Assembly (NCBI RefSeq): GCF_045984285.3
Contig: NZ_JBJQIK030000004.1
Span: 124,001-188,000, forward strand
Length of the DNA stretch: 64,000 bases
From: Rugamonas sp045984285
GTDB taxonomy: Bacteria; Pseudomonadota; Gammaproteobacteria; Burkholderiales; Burkholderiaceae_D
Direction: 5' to 3'
Part shown: positions 1-9,200 of the stretch, in pieces
Layout of the letters: every line of letters starts with the position of its first letter
Numbering within the stretch: the first letter of the stretch is position 1
The notes under the pieces: model-generated
Seen by the model: only the letters and a program-made list of their open reading frames with translations
The model's database searches: none
What the model was told of the DNA's origin: nothing
Program-made: the position numbers and the translations under genes

Positions 1-429
1 GCGCAGGATGGATTCGGTAATGTTCTGAACCACTGGCTGCACGGCGCCGATTTCCACCGCCTTGCCAAGGCGCACGTCGGCCATCACATTGCGCACCACG
101 CCGGAAGCTTGGTTGCGGATCTGGGCCGCGCGCTGCAGCTCCTCGCTCAGCGAGGTCTTGACGATGCGGATAGGCTGCGCCGCCAGCTCCTCCACCTCGC
201 GCTCGGTGGCCTGCTGCGCTTCTGCCAGCGTGGGCGCATCCTGCACGTCGAGGCCTTTGCTGGCATCGATGACAACATCGTGAATGCCTGCCTTGATGAT
301 CTTGCGGATTTCCTCTTCCTCCGTCAGCAAAAAGCGGTTGCGGACGAATGGATGGGTCATCCAGTCGCAGCTAAGGTCATGAATGAACATGCCCACCTTG
401 AGCTGGGACGAATCGACTTTCTTTAACAT
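1..429 (-). CDS. HD-GYP-type c-di-GMP phosphodiesterase, N-terminal part (cut by window edge)
   Basis: Only the first 143 codons are present; the reading frame runs open off the left edge. The protein starts MLKKVDSSQLKVGMFIHDL, which is the usual opening of the DUF3391 domain that precedes HD-GYP phosphodiesterase domains in proteobacteria. A short Glu-rich segment (TEEEEIRKIIKAGI, about residues 37-50) and a 'DVVIDASKGLD' strand follow, as in that family. The catalytic HD-GYP motif would lie outside the window, so the c-di-GMP hydrolysis role is inferred from the N-terminal domain only. It is divergent from the LysR gene at 536, with 106 bp between the start codons. Confidence 0.75.
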   Translation of the reverse strand, partial: MLKKVDSSQLKVGMFIHDLSCDWMTHPFVRNRFLLTEEEEIRKIIKAGIHDVVIDASKGLDVQDAPTLAEAQQATEREVEELAAQPIRIVKTSLSEELQRAAQIRNQASGVVRNVMADVRLGKAVEIGAVQPVVQNITESILR

Positions 430-535
430 GATCGGCCAGAAGTGAGGGGAGAAGGGATCGGGAGGAGCTAGAATGAGTATATCAAAAATAGTTGCCCAAA
501 AGGACTAACTGAGGCCGGGGGAGACAAACTTTCAC

Positions 536-1468
536 ATGGAATTGCGACAACTTCGGTATTTCGTCGCCATCGTCGACCACGGCTCCCTGTCGCGCGCGGC
601 GCTGGTGCTGCACGTGGCGCAGCCTGCGCTCACGCAGCAGTTGCGCCAGCTCGAGGAGGAGCTGGGCACACAGCTGCTGCACCGCAGCGCGCAGGGTGTG
701 CACAGCACGGATGCGGGCAAAGTGTTCTATGAACACGCGCTGGCCATCCTGAAGCAGGTGGCCGATGCCAAATCGGCGGTCACGCAGTCCGCCGAACGTC
801 CGGCGGGTGCGGTCACGCTCGGCCTGCCGCACAGTATCTCCGGCGCGCTGGCGCTGCCGCTGCTGACAGCCGTGCGCGAACGCTATCCGGAAATTACGCT
901 GCAGCTCACCGAAGAACTGACCGGCAATCTTGGCGAACAGCTAAAATCCGGCCGCGTCAACCTGGCCGTGCTGTTCGACGACGGGCAGCTGGCAAGCTTC
1001 GCCACCACGCCGCTGGCGGAAGAAGAACTGCGCTTCATCTGCCGCAGCGACGCCGCCCCGGCGCAGGACAGCATGACGCTGGCCGAAGCGCTGGCAAAGA
1101 CGCTGATCCTGCCCGGCCTGCAGCATGGCGTGCGGCCGCGTATCGAGAGCACGGCGCGCAACGCCGGGCTGCACACGGCGAACGTCATCGAAATCAATTC
1201 GATCGCCATCCTCAAGTCGGCCATCCTGGCCGACATGGGCGCCACCATCCTGCCGGTGGCGCCGGTGCTGGCCGAGGTGGAGCGCGGCGCCATGCGCGCG
1301 CTGCCGATCCGCGATCCCGCCATTTCGCGCACGGTGGTGCTGTGCGCATCGAAGAATATTCCGCTGACGAACGCCGCCAATGCGGTGAGCCGCCTGGTGT
1401 CGCAGGTTGCCGGCTCGCTGTGCGAAAGCGGCAAGTGGATCGGTGCGCACGCCATTACGGCTCCCTGA
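536..1468 (+). CDS. LysR-family transcriptional regulator (Nac/Cbl-like subgroup)
   Basis: The 310-residue protein has the LysR winged helix-turn-helix at residues 1-60 (MELRQLRYFVAIVDHGSLS, then QPALTQQLRQLEEELG) and a periplasmic-binding-protein-like effector domain from about residue 90 to the end. Length is normal for the family. The start follows a purine-rich stretch (gggggaga) about 10 bp upstream. Residues after the helix-turn-helix resemble the Nac-like LysR proteins of Burkholderiales, but the effector cannot be read from sequence. It converges on the symporter gene and the two coding ends overlap by 14 bp. The targets are unknown. Confidence 0.85.
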   Translation: MELRQLRYFVAIVDHGSLSRAALVLHVAQPALTQQLRQLEEELGTQLLHRSAQGVHSTDAGKVFYEHALAILKQVADAKSAVTQSAERPAGAVTLGLPHSISGALALPLLTAVRERYPEITLQLTEELTGNLGEQLKSGRVNLAVLFDDGQLASFATTPLAEEELRFICRSDAAPAQDSMTLAEALAKTLILPGLQHGVRPRIESTARNAGLHTANVIEINSIAILKSAILADMGATILPVAPVLAEVERGAMRALPIRDPAISRTVVLCASKNIPLTNAANAVSRLVSQVAGSLCESGKWIGAHAITAP

Positions 1469-2672
1469 GCACGGCCTGCATCGCTGAGCGGTCCAGGCTC
1501 CCTTCCCGCGCGGCCGACACCACGCAGGCCACACCGTGGCCGATGACATTGGTGAGCGCGCGGCATTTCATGGTGCGGTCGATGCCGAGCAACAGCGCCA
1601 CCATATCGACCGGCACAATCTGCAGCACGGCTACCGTGGCCGCCAGCGTGGTGATGCCGGAACCGGCAATGCCGACAGCGCCTTTGCTGGTCAGCAGCGC
1701 AACGCCCAGCAAGGCCGCCAGTTCCTGCCAGCCCAGCCGCACATGGGCTGCCTGCGCAAGGAACAGCAGCGCCAGCGCGATATACAGGTTGGTTCCCGCC
1801 AGGTTAAGCGAATAGGAAAAAGGCAGCACCACGCTGCTGACGGGACGCGGGCATCCCATGCGTTCCAGCTTCTCCGACATGGGCGCCAGTGCGGCCAGCG
1901 AGGAACTGGTGAAGAACACCAGATAGAGCTCGGTGCGGATATAGCGGATGAAGCGCAGCAGCGGCATGCCGGCGAAGCGTGCCGCGGCGCCCAGCACCAG
2001 CAGCACGAACAGCACCGAGCTGGCATTGATCGCCACAATGAACTGCAGCAGCGGCAGCAGGGCCATGCTGCCGTAGCGGCCCACGGTGTACGACATGGCG
2101 CCGAAGGCCGCCACGGGCGCTAGCCGCAGCAGCGCACCCACGGCCAAGAACAGCATGCCGCGCGCACGTTCCACCCAGGCCAGTGCACGGTCGCCGCGTC
2201 CGCCCGCACGGCCGAGTAGCAGGCCAACGGGCACCGCCGCCAGCAGCAACCACAGATTGTTGACGTGCAGCGCGGGCACGGCGAGCAGGAAAGCGAAAAG
2301 CCCCTGCGCGGCAGGCGCCGGCGCCAGCGCGCCTTCCGCCGCCTCGCTGGCCTGTGCGGCGTCAAAGCCCGCGCCGGGCTGCATCACGACGCCCGCCAGC
2401 AATCCGGCCGCCAGCGACAGCACAGACATCAGCAGGAAGTACAGCAGCGCGCCCGCAGCCACCCGGCCCAGTTTATGGCCGCGGCTCATGCTGGCGGCGC
2501 CGGACAGCAGCATGCACACAACGAGAGGATTCATCAGCCAGGCCAGCAGGCGCACGAAGGCGTCACTCAGGGGCTTCATCTGCATCGCCGCCGCGGGCGC
2601 CGCCAGGCCGAACGCCAGTCCGGCGCACACCGTGAGCGTGAGCAGCAGGAAGGGCCGGCGGTAAAAGCGCAT
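1455..2672 (-). CDS. Dicarboxylate/cation symporter family (DctA-like) membrane transporter
   Basis: This 405-residue, strongly hydrophobic protein belongs to the dicarboxylate/amino-acid:cation symporter family. The signatures seen are the serine-rich re-entrant loop (FFTSSSLAALAPM), the SYSLNLAGTNLY substrate/cation segment, SKGAVGIAGSGITTLAAT and the C-terminal GIDRTMKCRALTN motif. It would import a C4-dicarboxylate or acidic amino acid across the inner membrane. Several conserved positions differ from classical DctA: the usual NTDGTN-type motif reads NLAGTN, and the IDR-to-CRALTN spacing appears one residue short. The substrate may therefore be unusual. It starts 5 bp after the stop of the upstream LysR gene and is probably co-transcribed with it. 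Confidence 0.8.
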   Translation of the reverse strand: MRFYRRPFLLLTLTVCAGLAFGLAAPAAAMQMKPLSDAFVRLLAWLMNPLVVCMLLSGAASMSRGHKLGRVAAGALLYFLLMSVLSLAAGLLAGVVMQPGAGFDAAQASEAAEGALAPAPAAQGLFAFLLAVPALHVNNLWLLLAAVPVGLLLGRAGGRGDRALAWVERARGMLFLAVGALLRLAPVAAFGAMSYTVGRYGSMALLPLLQFIVAINASSVLFVLLVLGAAARFAGMPLLRFIRYIRTELYLVFFTSSSLAALAPMSEKLERMGCPRPVSSVVLPFSYSLNLAGTNLYIALALLFLAQAAHVRLGWQELAALLGVALLTSKGAVGIAGSGITTLAATVAVLQIVPVDMVALLLGIDRTMKCRALTNVIGHGVACVVSAAREGSLDRSAMQAVLREP

Positions 2673-2677
2673 GGCGT

Positions 2678-3595
2678 TCAGCGCTGCTTCGCCTGGCGCA
2701 GGCTCAGTTTCAGGAAATGCTTCATGGTCGGCGTCTGCCCTTCATCGCGGCACACGAGCGTGAGCGGCGCGCCAAGCGCGGATGTAGCATCGCGGATGCT
2801 GCAATACACCACGCTTTCGCTATGGAAGCCCTGCATCGACGCGGGCACCGCCGAGACGCCCGCACCGGCGGCCACCAGGCTGATATTGGTCAGCATGCGG
2901 TCCACCTCCATCGCCACGTTCGGCACAAAGCCCGCCTGCACGCAGGCTTCCACCAGGTTGGCATACATGCCCGGCGCGCCGTTGCGGCGCACCAGGATGA
3001 AACGCTCATCGCGCAAGGCCGTGAGGGGAATGCTGGGCCGCGCCTTGCCCTTGTGCTTTGCCAATGCGGCATGGCCAACCGGCAGCACCAGCAGCAGTTC
3101 TTCTTCCAGCAAGGTGTGGAACTGCAGGCCCGGCGGCTGGCTCACCGGCCGCCGCAGGAAGGCGATATCGAGCTTTTCGCGCGCTACCGCTTCCGTGAGT
3201 TCAGCCGCATTGCCTTCCCTGAATTCCACGTTCACTGCGGGCCAGGCTTCGCGGTAGGCACGCATCACGCGCGGAATCAGCGGATGCGCGGCGGCGGAAC
3301 TGGTGAAGCCTACGGAGAGCTGGCCTTCCGTTCCTTCGCTGGCACGCGCGGCCCGGGCCGCAGCGGCGCTCACGTTGGCAAGGATGGCGCGCGCCTCCTG
3401 CAGGAACACTTCGCCTCCTGCGGTCAGCGCGGCGCCTTTGGGATGGCGGCGGAACAGCTCGAAGCCAAGCTCCTGTTCCAGCGCGCGAATCTGCTGGCTC
3501 AGGGGCGGCTGCTGCATATGCAGGCGTTCCGCGGCGCGTGTGAAATGGCCTTCTTCCGCCACCACAACGAAGTAGCGCAGGTGTCTCAGCTCCAT
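2678..3595 (-). CDS. LysR-family transcriptional regulator (BenM/CatM-like)
   Basis: The 305-residue regulator begins MELRHLRYFVVVAEEGHFT, with the helix-turn-helix in residues 1-60 (QPPLSQQIRALEQELG) and a LysR substrate domain of the BenM/CatM type after it. The open frame extends 14 codons further upstream to a TTG, but the ATG at 3595 matches the standard LysR N-terminus and is preferred. It is divergent from the secreted hydrolase and porin genes and sits directly upstream of the DctA-like gene. It is therefore a plausible local regulator of both; that is inference from position. Confidence 0.85.
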   Translation of the reverse strand: MELRHLRYFVVVAEEGHFTRAAERLHMQQPPLSQQIRALEQELGFELFRRHPKGAALTAGGEVFLQEARAILANVSAAAARAARASEGTEGQLSVGFTSSAAAHPLIPRVMRAYREAWPAVNVEFREGNAAELTEAVAREKLDIAFLRRPVSQPPGLQFHTLLEEELLLVLPVGHAALAKHKGKARPSIPLTALRDERFILVRRNGAPGMYANLVEACVQAGFVPNVAMEVDRMLTNISLVAAGAGVSAVPASMQGFHSESVVYCSIRDATSALGAPLTLVCRDEGQTPTMKHFLKLSLRQAKQR

Positions 3596-3696
3596 CCGTC
3601 TATCGATATATTCTAAGTATGGGACTGCTATTTTCAAGATATTTTACATTGATGAGGCGCCTCGGTAGCATCGGCTCATCAAAAAAGGAGGAGACG

Positions 3697-4998
3697 ATGC
3701 ACACTTCGATACACCGCGCTGCCTGCGTGGTCCTGGCGCTCGCCGGCACGCCGCTGTGGGCCCATGAAACGGCCACCTGCCCTGCCGGGCTGGAAGCGGT
3801 GGCGCAGTGCTACCGCGGCAGCGACGCGAACGGCGCCAAATACTGGATCGCGATTCCACGCCAGTGGAACCATATGCTGGTTGTGCATGCCCACGGCGGG
3901 CCGCGCCTGTCGCAGGCCACCAATGACAACAACGTGGAAGACCTGGAACGCTTCGCCGTCACCGTGAGGCAGGGGTTTGCCTGGGCCGGCTCTACCTACC
4001 GCCGTCCCGGTTACGGCGTGAAGATGGCGGCGGAAGATACCGAGAACCTGCGCAAGATATTCATCGAACGCTTCGGCAAGCCCGAGCGCACCATCCTGCA
4101 TGGCCAGTCCTGGGGCGGTAACGTCGCCGCCAAGGCAGTGGAACTGTATGGCGGCAGCTACGACGGCGTTGTGCTGACCAACGGCATGCTGGCGGGCGGC
4201 ACCCTGAACTACCTGCACCGCGCCGACCTGCGCGCCGTCTACCAGTACTACTGCAACAATCATCCCAGGCCCGAGGAACCGCAGTATCCGCTGTGGATGG
4301 GGCTACCCGAAAACTCGCAGCTGAAGAGCAAGGACCTGGAAGCGCGCGCCAACGAATGCCTCGGCCTGAAACTGCCCGCAGCACAGCGCAGCGCGGAACA
4401 GCAGCGCAAGCTGCGCAATATCCTCGCCGTGGTGCCGGTGCCGGAACGCACCCTGCTCTCGCACCTGACCTGGGCCACCTTCACCTTCCGTGACCTGATC
4501 AAACGGGTGGGCGGCAAAAATCCTTTCGACAACCGCCATGTAGCCTATCGCGGCACCGACGACGATGCGGCATTGAACCGCGGCGTGCAGCGCTTCGATG
4601 CCGATCCTTCCGCACTGGCCCAGCTGGCCGACGATTCGGACCTGAGCGGCAAGCTGCCGGTACCCGTCATCACCCTGCACGCCATCGATGACCCCACCGC
4701 GCTGGTGGAATACGAAGACGTTTATCGCAGCAAGGTGGCGGCAGCGGGACAGTCCGGCAGGCTGCTGCAGACCTTCACCCGCGAACACGATCACAGCAAG
4801 CTGTCGGATGCCGAGTATGCGGCCGTCTTCAATACCCTGCTGCAGTGGACCGCCAGCGGCAAGAAGCCTTCGCGCGCCGACGTGGATGCGGCCTGCGCCC
4901 GCGCCGAAGCGCAGTTTCAGGGCGGCTGCCATTTCGACCTGAACTACCAGCCGAAGGCGCTGTTCGAACGCGTGCCGCCGCGTAAGCCGGCCAACTGA
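3697..4998 (+). CDS. Secreted alpha/beta hydrolase
   Basis: The ATG at 3697 is chosen because it follows a strong ribosome site (aaggaggaga) and opens a clean Sec signal peptide (MHTSIHRAACVVLALAGTPLWA). The open frame starts 26 codons earlier without such signals. The mature protein has an alpha/beta-hydrolase fold with the nucleophile elbow GQSWGG (Ser138), a later Asp in HAIDDPT and a C-terminal His in REHDHSK, forming a plausible Ser-Asp-His triad. The total is 433 residues. The substrate is not evident. It lies 32 bp upstream of a porin gene, so the pair probably processes and imports one compound, perhaps feeding the DctA-like transporter. Confidence 0.75.
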   Translation: MHTSIHRAACVVLALAGTPLWAHETATCPAGLEAVAQCYRGSDANGAKYWIAIPRQWNHMLVVHAHGGPRLSQATNDNNVEDLERFAVTVRQGFAWAGSTYRRPGYGVKMAAEDTENLRKIFIERFGKPERTILHGQSWGGNVAAKAVELYGGSYDGVVLTNGMLAGGTLNYLHRADLRAVYQYYCNNHPRPEEPQYPLWMGLPENSQLKSKDLEARANECLGLKLPAAQRSAEQQRKLRNILAVVPVPERTLLSHLTWATFTFRDLIKRVGGKNPFDNRHVAYRGTDDDAALNRGVQRFDADPSALAQLADDSDLSGKLPVPVITLHAIDDPTALVEYEDVYRSKVAAAGQSGRLLQTFTREHDHSKLSDAEYAAVFNTLLQWTASGKKPSRADVDAACARAEAQFQGGCHFDLNYQPKALFERVPPRKPAN

Positions 4999-5030
4999 AT
5001 CACCACACCACAATAAAACGGAGACATACA

Positions 5031-6086
5031 ATGAAGCGTTCTACCCTCGTAGCAGCGATGCTCGCTGCCCTGTCCAGCCACGCCTATGCCCAATCGGGCG
5101 TGGTGGTTTACGGTTCCTTCGACGGCGGCCTGCGCCACGAAAGCAATATCGACCCGGCGGGCAATGGCGTTACCACCATGAGCTCCAACGGCACATTCCG
5201 CTCGAACCGCCTCGGCTTTCGCGGCAGCGAAGATATCGGCGGGGGCATGAAAGTGAACTTCGTGCTGGAGGCAGGCTTCGACTCCGGCACCGGCGCGCTG
5301 AACAACAGCAACGGCGTGCTGTTCCAGCGCGAAGCGCACGTGGGCGTGTCCGGCAAATTCGGCGCCATCGATGTGGGCCGCAACTACACGGCAGCCTACC
5401 GCACCATCATCGCTTTCGATCCGTTCAAGTACCGCTATCCCAGTGTGACTTATACGCTCTCGTCCACCGCCGGCACGCGCAAGGACAACGACATCCAGTA
5501 CACCGGGCGCTTCGGCAACTGGACGGCGCGCGCCGAGTACGCGCTCGGCGAACAGCCGGGCAGCAGCGATAACGGCACCACCAAGGCGCTGGGCCTGAAC
5601 TACGCCTCCGGCGGCCTGAAGGCGGGCGCGGTGTACACGATGTCCGAACAGAACGTGGGCACCACGGCCAACCAGAACTACCGCGACTTCGACCACTACG
5701 CACTGGGGGCCTCATACGATTTCGGCGCCCTCACCCTGGCCATCGGCCACGTGAAGCAGGAGCAGGCCACCGCCACCACGCGCGACAACACCTCGGCCTG
5801 GGACTGGTTCGGCGGCAGCTACCAGATTACGGAGCGTTTCGACATCACGGCCGCCGTCTACCGCAACAAGGCCTACAACACCAAGGCTACCGGCCCGGCG
5901 GCAGTGGGCGACTCGCGCAAGGACCTGTACATGGTCGGCGTGACTTACGATCTCTCGAAACGGACCATTTTCTATGCGGAACTGGACCGCACTCACCTGG
6001 AAGGCGGCTTCGCTACCGGTGGCAACACCAAACTGGGCCAGACTCGCCAGCGTGGCATGGCAGCGGGGATCATGCACCAGTTCTAG
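5031..6086 (+). CDS. Gram-negative porin (Burkholderiales type)
   Basis: The 351-residue outer-membrane porin has a 20-residue signal peptide ending SSHAYA. The mature start QSGVVVYGSFDGGLRHES is typical of the 16-stranded trimeric porins of betaproteobacteria. The protein ends in HQF, the expected terminal aromatic outer-membrane insertion signal. Alternating beta-strand patterns such as GLGFRGSEDIGGGMK-like turns are visible throughout. A ribosome site (acggagaca) precedes the start. It is probably translated from the same message as the upstream hydrolase gene. Confidence 0.9.
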   Translation: MKRSTLVAAMLAALSSHAYAQSGVVVYGSFDGGLRHESNIDPAGNGVTTMSSNGTFRSNRLGFRGSEDIGGGMKVNFVLEAGFDSGTGALNNSNGVLFQREAHVGVSGKFGAIDVGRNYTAAYRTIIAFDPFKYRYPSVTYTLSSTAGTRKDNDIQYTGRFGNWTARAEYALGEQPGSSDNGTTKALGLNYASGGLKAGAVYTMSEQNVGTTANQNYRDFDHYALGASYDFGALTLAIGHVKQEQATATTRDNTSAWDWFGGSYQITERFDITAAVYRNKAYNTKATGPAAVGDSRKDLYMVGVTYDLSKRTIFYAELDRTHLEGGFATGGNTKLGQTRQRGMAAGIMHQF

Positions 6087-6183
6087 GCCATCATTTTTTC
6101 TTATAGCCCCATCCCCAATCCGTATTTCCGTATACGTTAACTTGGCTCTAAACTGGTAAGAAATCCGCTAACAGCGGCGACGC

Positions 6184-6232
6184 CAGCCCGATCCTGCCAG
6201 CGCTTACCCGGCGCAAGGCGGGAGTCGGGCTG
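6184..6232 (+). promoter_or_regulatory. Inverted repeat in the leader of the indolepyruvate oxidoreductase gene
   Basis: Perfect 8-bp arms (cagcccga and tcgggctg) flank a 33-bp loop just before the ribosome site (ttggagacaa) and the start at 6260. It could form a leader hairpin. Its function is unknown and it may be chance. The 8-mer acgttaac, which also occurs in the icmF operator, lies upstream at 6134-6141. Confidence 0.3.
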
Positions 6233-6259
6233 CTTCTGAATACCATTTGGAGACAAGCC

Positions 6260-9200
6260 ATGCCCGATACCACGGCGCCTGCAGAGCCAGTCACGCTCAA
6301 TTCCGTCAGCCTCGACGACAAGTACACCGCCACCTCCGGCAAAATTTTCCTCTCCGGCATTCAGGCACTGGTGCGCCTGCCGATGATGCAGCGCCTGCGT
6401 GACGCGAAAACGGGCCTGAACACCGCCGGCTTCATCTCCGGCTATCGCGGCTCGCCGCTGGGCGGCCTCGATGAAACGCTGTGGAAAACCCAGAAGCACC
6501 TGGAAGCCAACCATATCCAGTTTGTGCCGGGCGTGAACGAGGACCTGGCGGCAACTGCCGTGTGGGGCACGCAGCAGGTGGACCTGATCGGCCCGGCCAA
6601 GTACGACGGCGTGTTCGCCATGTGGTACGGCAAGGGCCCGGGCGTGGACCGCTGCGGCGACGTCTTCAAGCACATGAACCACGCCGGCACGGCGAAAAAC
6701 GGCGGCATCCTGCTGGTGGCGGGCGACGACCATGGCGCGTACTCCTCCACGCTGCCGCACCAGTCGGACCATATTTTCTCGGCTTGCATGATTCCCGTGC
6801 TGTATCCCTGCAATGTGCAGGAATACCTGGACCTGGGGGTGCATGGCTGGGCCATGTCGCGCTTCTCCGGCTGCGCGGTGGCCTTCAAGGCGCTGGCCGA
6901 TACCGTGGAATCCAGCGCATCGGTGGATGCCGACCCGTTCCGCGTTGAAGTGAAGATTCCGAAGGACTTCGCGATGCCGGAAGGCGGCCTGAATGCACGC
7001 CTGTCCAGCATCCCGCTGGGCCAGCAGGCGCGCAACCAGGAAGCGCTGATGCAGGACTATAAGATCTACGCGGCGCTGGCCTATGCGCGCGAGAACAAGC
7101 TGAATCACACCACCATCGATTCGAAGGACGCGAAGCTGGGCATCATCGCCAGCGGCAAATCCTATCTCGACGTGCTGGAAGCGCTGGAAGAACTGGGCAT
7201 CGACGAAGAGATGGCCGCCAAGGTCGGCCTGCGCCTGTTCAAGGTCGCCATGCCCTGGCCGCTGGAACCGGACAGCGTGCGCGAGTTCGCACAGGGCCTG
7301 GACGAGATCCTGGTGGTGGAAGAAAAGCGCCAGTTCGTGGAATACCAGCTCAAGGAACAGCTGTACAACTGGCGCGACGACGTGCGCCCGCGCGTGATCG
7401 GCAAGTTCGACGACAAGGGCGAGTGGGTGGCGCCGCGCGGCGAATGGCTGCTGCCGCCGAAGGCCGACTTCTCCGTGTCGCAGGTGGCGCGCGTGATCGC
7501 CAGCCGCGTGAAGCAATACATCACCGACACCAATATCCAGGACCAGATCAAGGCGCGCCTCACCTTCCTCGATGCGAAGGATGCAGTGCTGAAGAAGGCC
7601 ATCAACACGCCCTTCCGCCCGGCCTTCTATTGCTCCGGCTGCCCGCACAATACCTCGACCAAGGTGCCGGACGGCAGCTTCGCGCTGGCCGGTATCGGCT
7701 GCCACGTGATGGCGACGTCGATCTACCCTGAGATGAACAAGCTGACCACCCATATGGGCGGCGAAGGCGCACCGTGGATCGGCCAGGCCGCCTTCTCGCA
7801 GGTGCCGCACGTGTTCCAGAACCTGGGCGACGGCACCTACTTCCACTCCGGCTACCTGGCGATCCGCGCTGCGGTGGCGGCCAAGGTCAACATCACCTAC
7901 AAGATCCTGTACAACGATGCTGTGGCAATGACGGGCGGCCAGCCAGTGGACGGCACTGTGTCCGTGCCGATGATTGCGCAGCAGATGGCTGCGGAAGGCA
8001 TCAAGCGCATCGCACTGGTGACGGAAGACCTGTCGCGCTACACCGACCGTTCGGCGCTGCCGTCGATCGTGTCGCTGCATGACCGCAAGGATATGGACGC
8101 CGTGCAGCGCGAACTGCGTGAAGTCTCCGGCGTATCCGTGCTGATTTACGACCAGACCTGCGCGGCCGAGAAACGCCGCCGCCGCAAGAAAGGCGAATTC
8201 GCCGATCCGAACAAGCGCATGGTGATCAATGAAGCCGTGTGCGAAGGCTGCGGCGACTGCGGCATCCAGTCCAACTGCGTGTCCATCCTGCCGAAAGAAA
8301 CGGAATTCGGCCGCAAGCGCGCCATCGACCAGAGCTCCTGCAACAAGGACTACTCCTGCGTAAAGGGCTTCTGCCCGAGCTTCGTGACGGTGGAAGGCGG
8401 CACGCTGAAGAAATCGAAGGCCGGCGCCAGCAAGGAAGCGGCTGCCGCCGACGACTGGAACCTGCCGATGCCGGTGCTGCCATCGTGCGAGCATCCATAC
8501 AACATCCTGATCAACGGCATCGGCGGCACGGGTGTGATCACCGTCGGCGCGCTGATGGGCATGGCCGCCCACCTGGAAGGCAAAGGTGCTTCCGTGCTGG
8601 ACATGACCGGCATGTCGCAGAAAAACGGCTCTGTTACCTCGCACGTGAAAGTGGCGAAATCGCCGGCCCACCTGCGCGCGCAGCGCATCGCCACCGGCGA
8701 GGCCGACCTGGTGCTGGGCTGCGACATGCTGACGGCGGGCGCCGCGGATGCGGTGTCGAAGATGCGTCCGGGCCGAACCATGGCCGTGGTGAACCTGCAC
8801 GAACAGCCGCCGGGCACCTTTGCGCAGAACGCCGACTGGGAATATCCGGCAGAAGATGTGCGCGCGCTGATTACGGAATCCGTTGGTAACGATGCGAACG
8901 CCGTGGACTTCGTGGACGCCACCAAGCTGGCCACGGCGCTGATGGGCGACTCCATCGCCGCCAACCTGTTCATGCTGGGTTACGCATGGCAAAAAGGCCG
9001 CATCCCGCTGAGCGAAGCATCGCTGCTGCGCGCCATCGAGATGAACGGCGTGGCCGTGGAATCGAACAAGAAGAGCTTCCTGTGGGGCCGCCGCGCCGCG
9101 GTGGACCTGAAGCGCGTTGAACGTGTGGCCACGCCGGCTCAGGCGATTGTGGTGCAGATGCCGCAAAGCCTGGACAACGTGATCAAGAAGCGCGTGGAAC

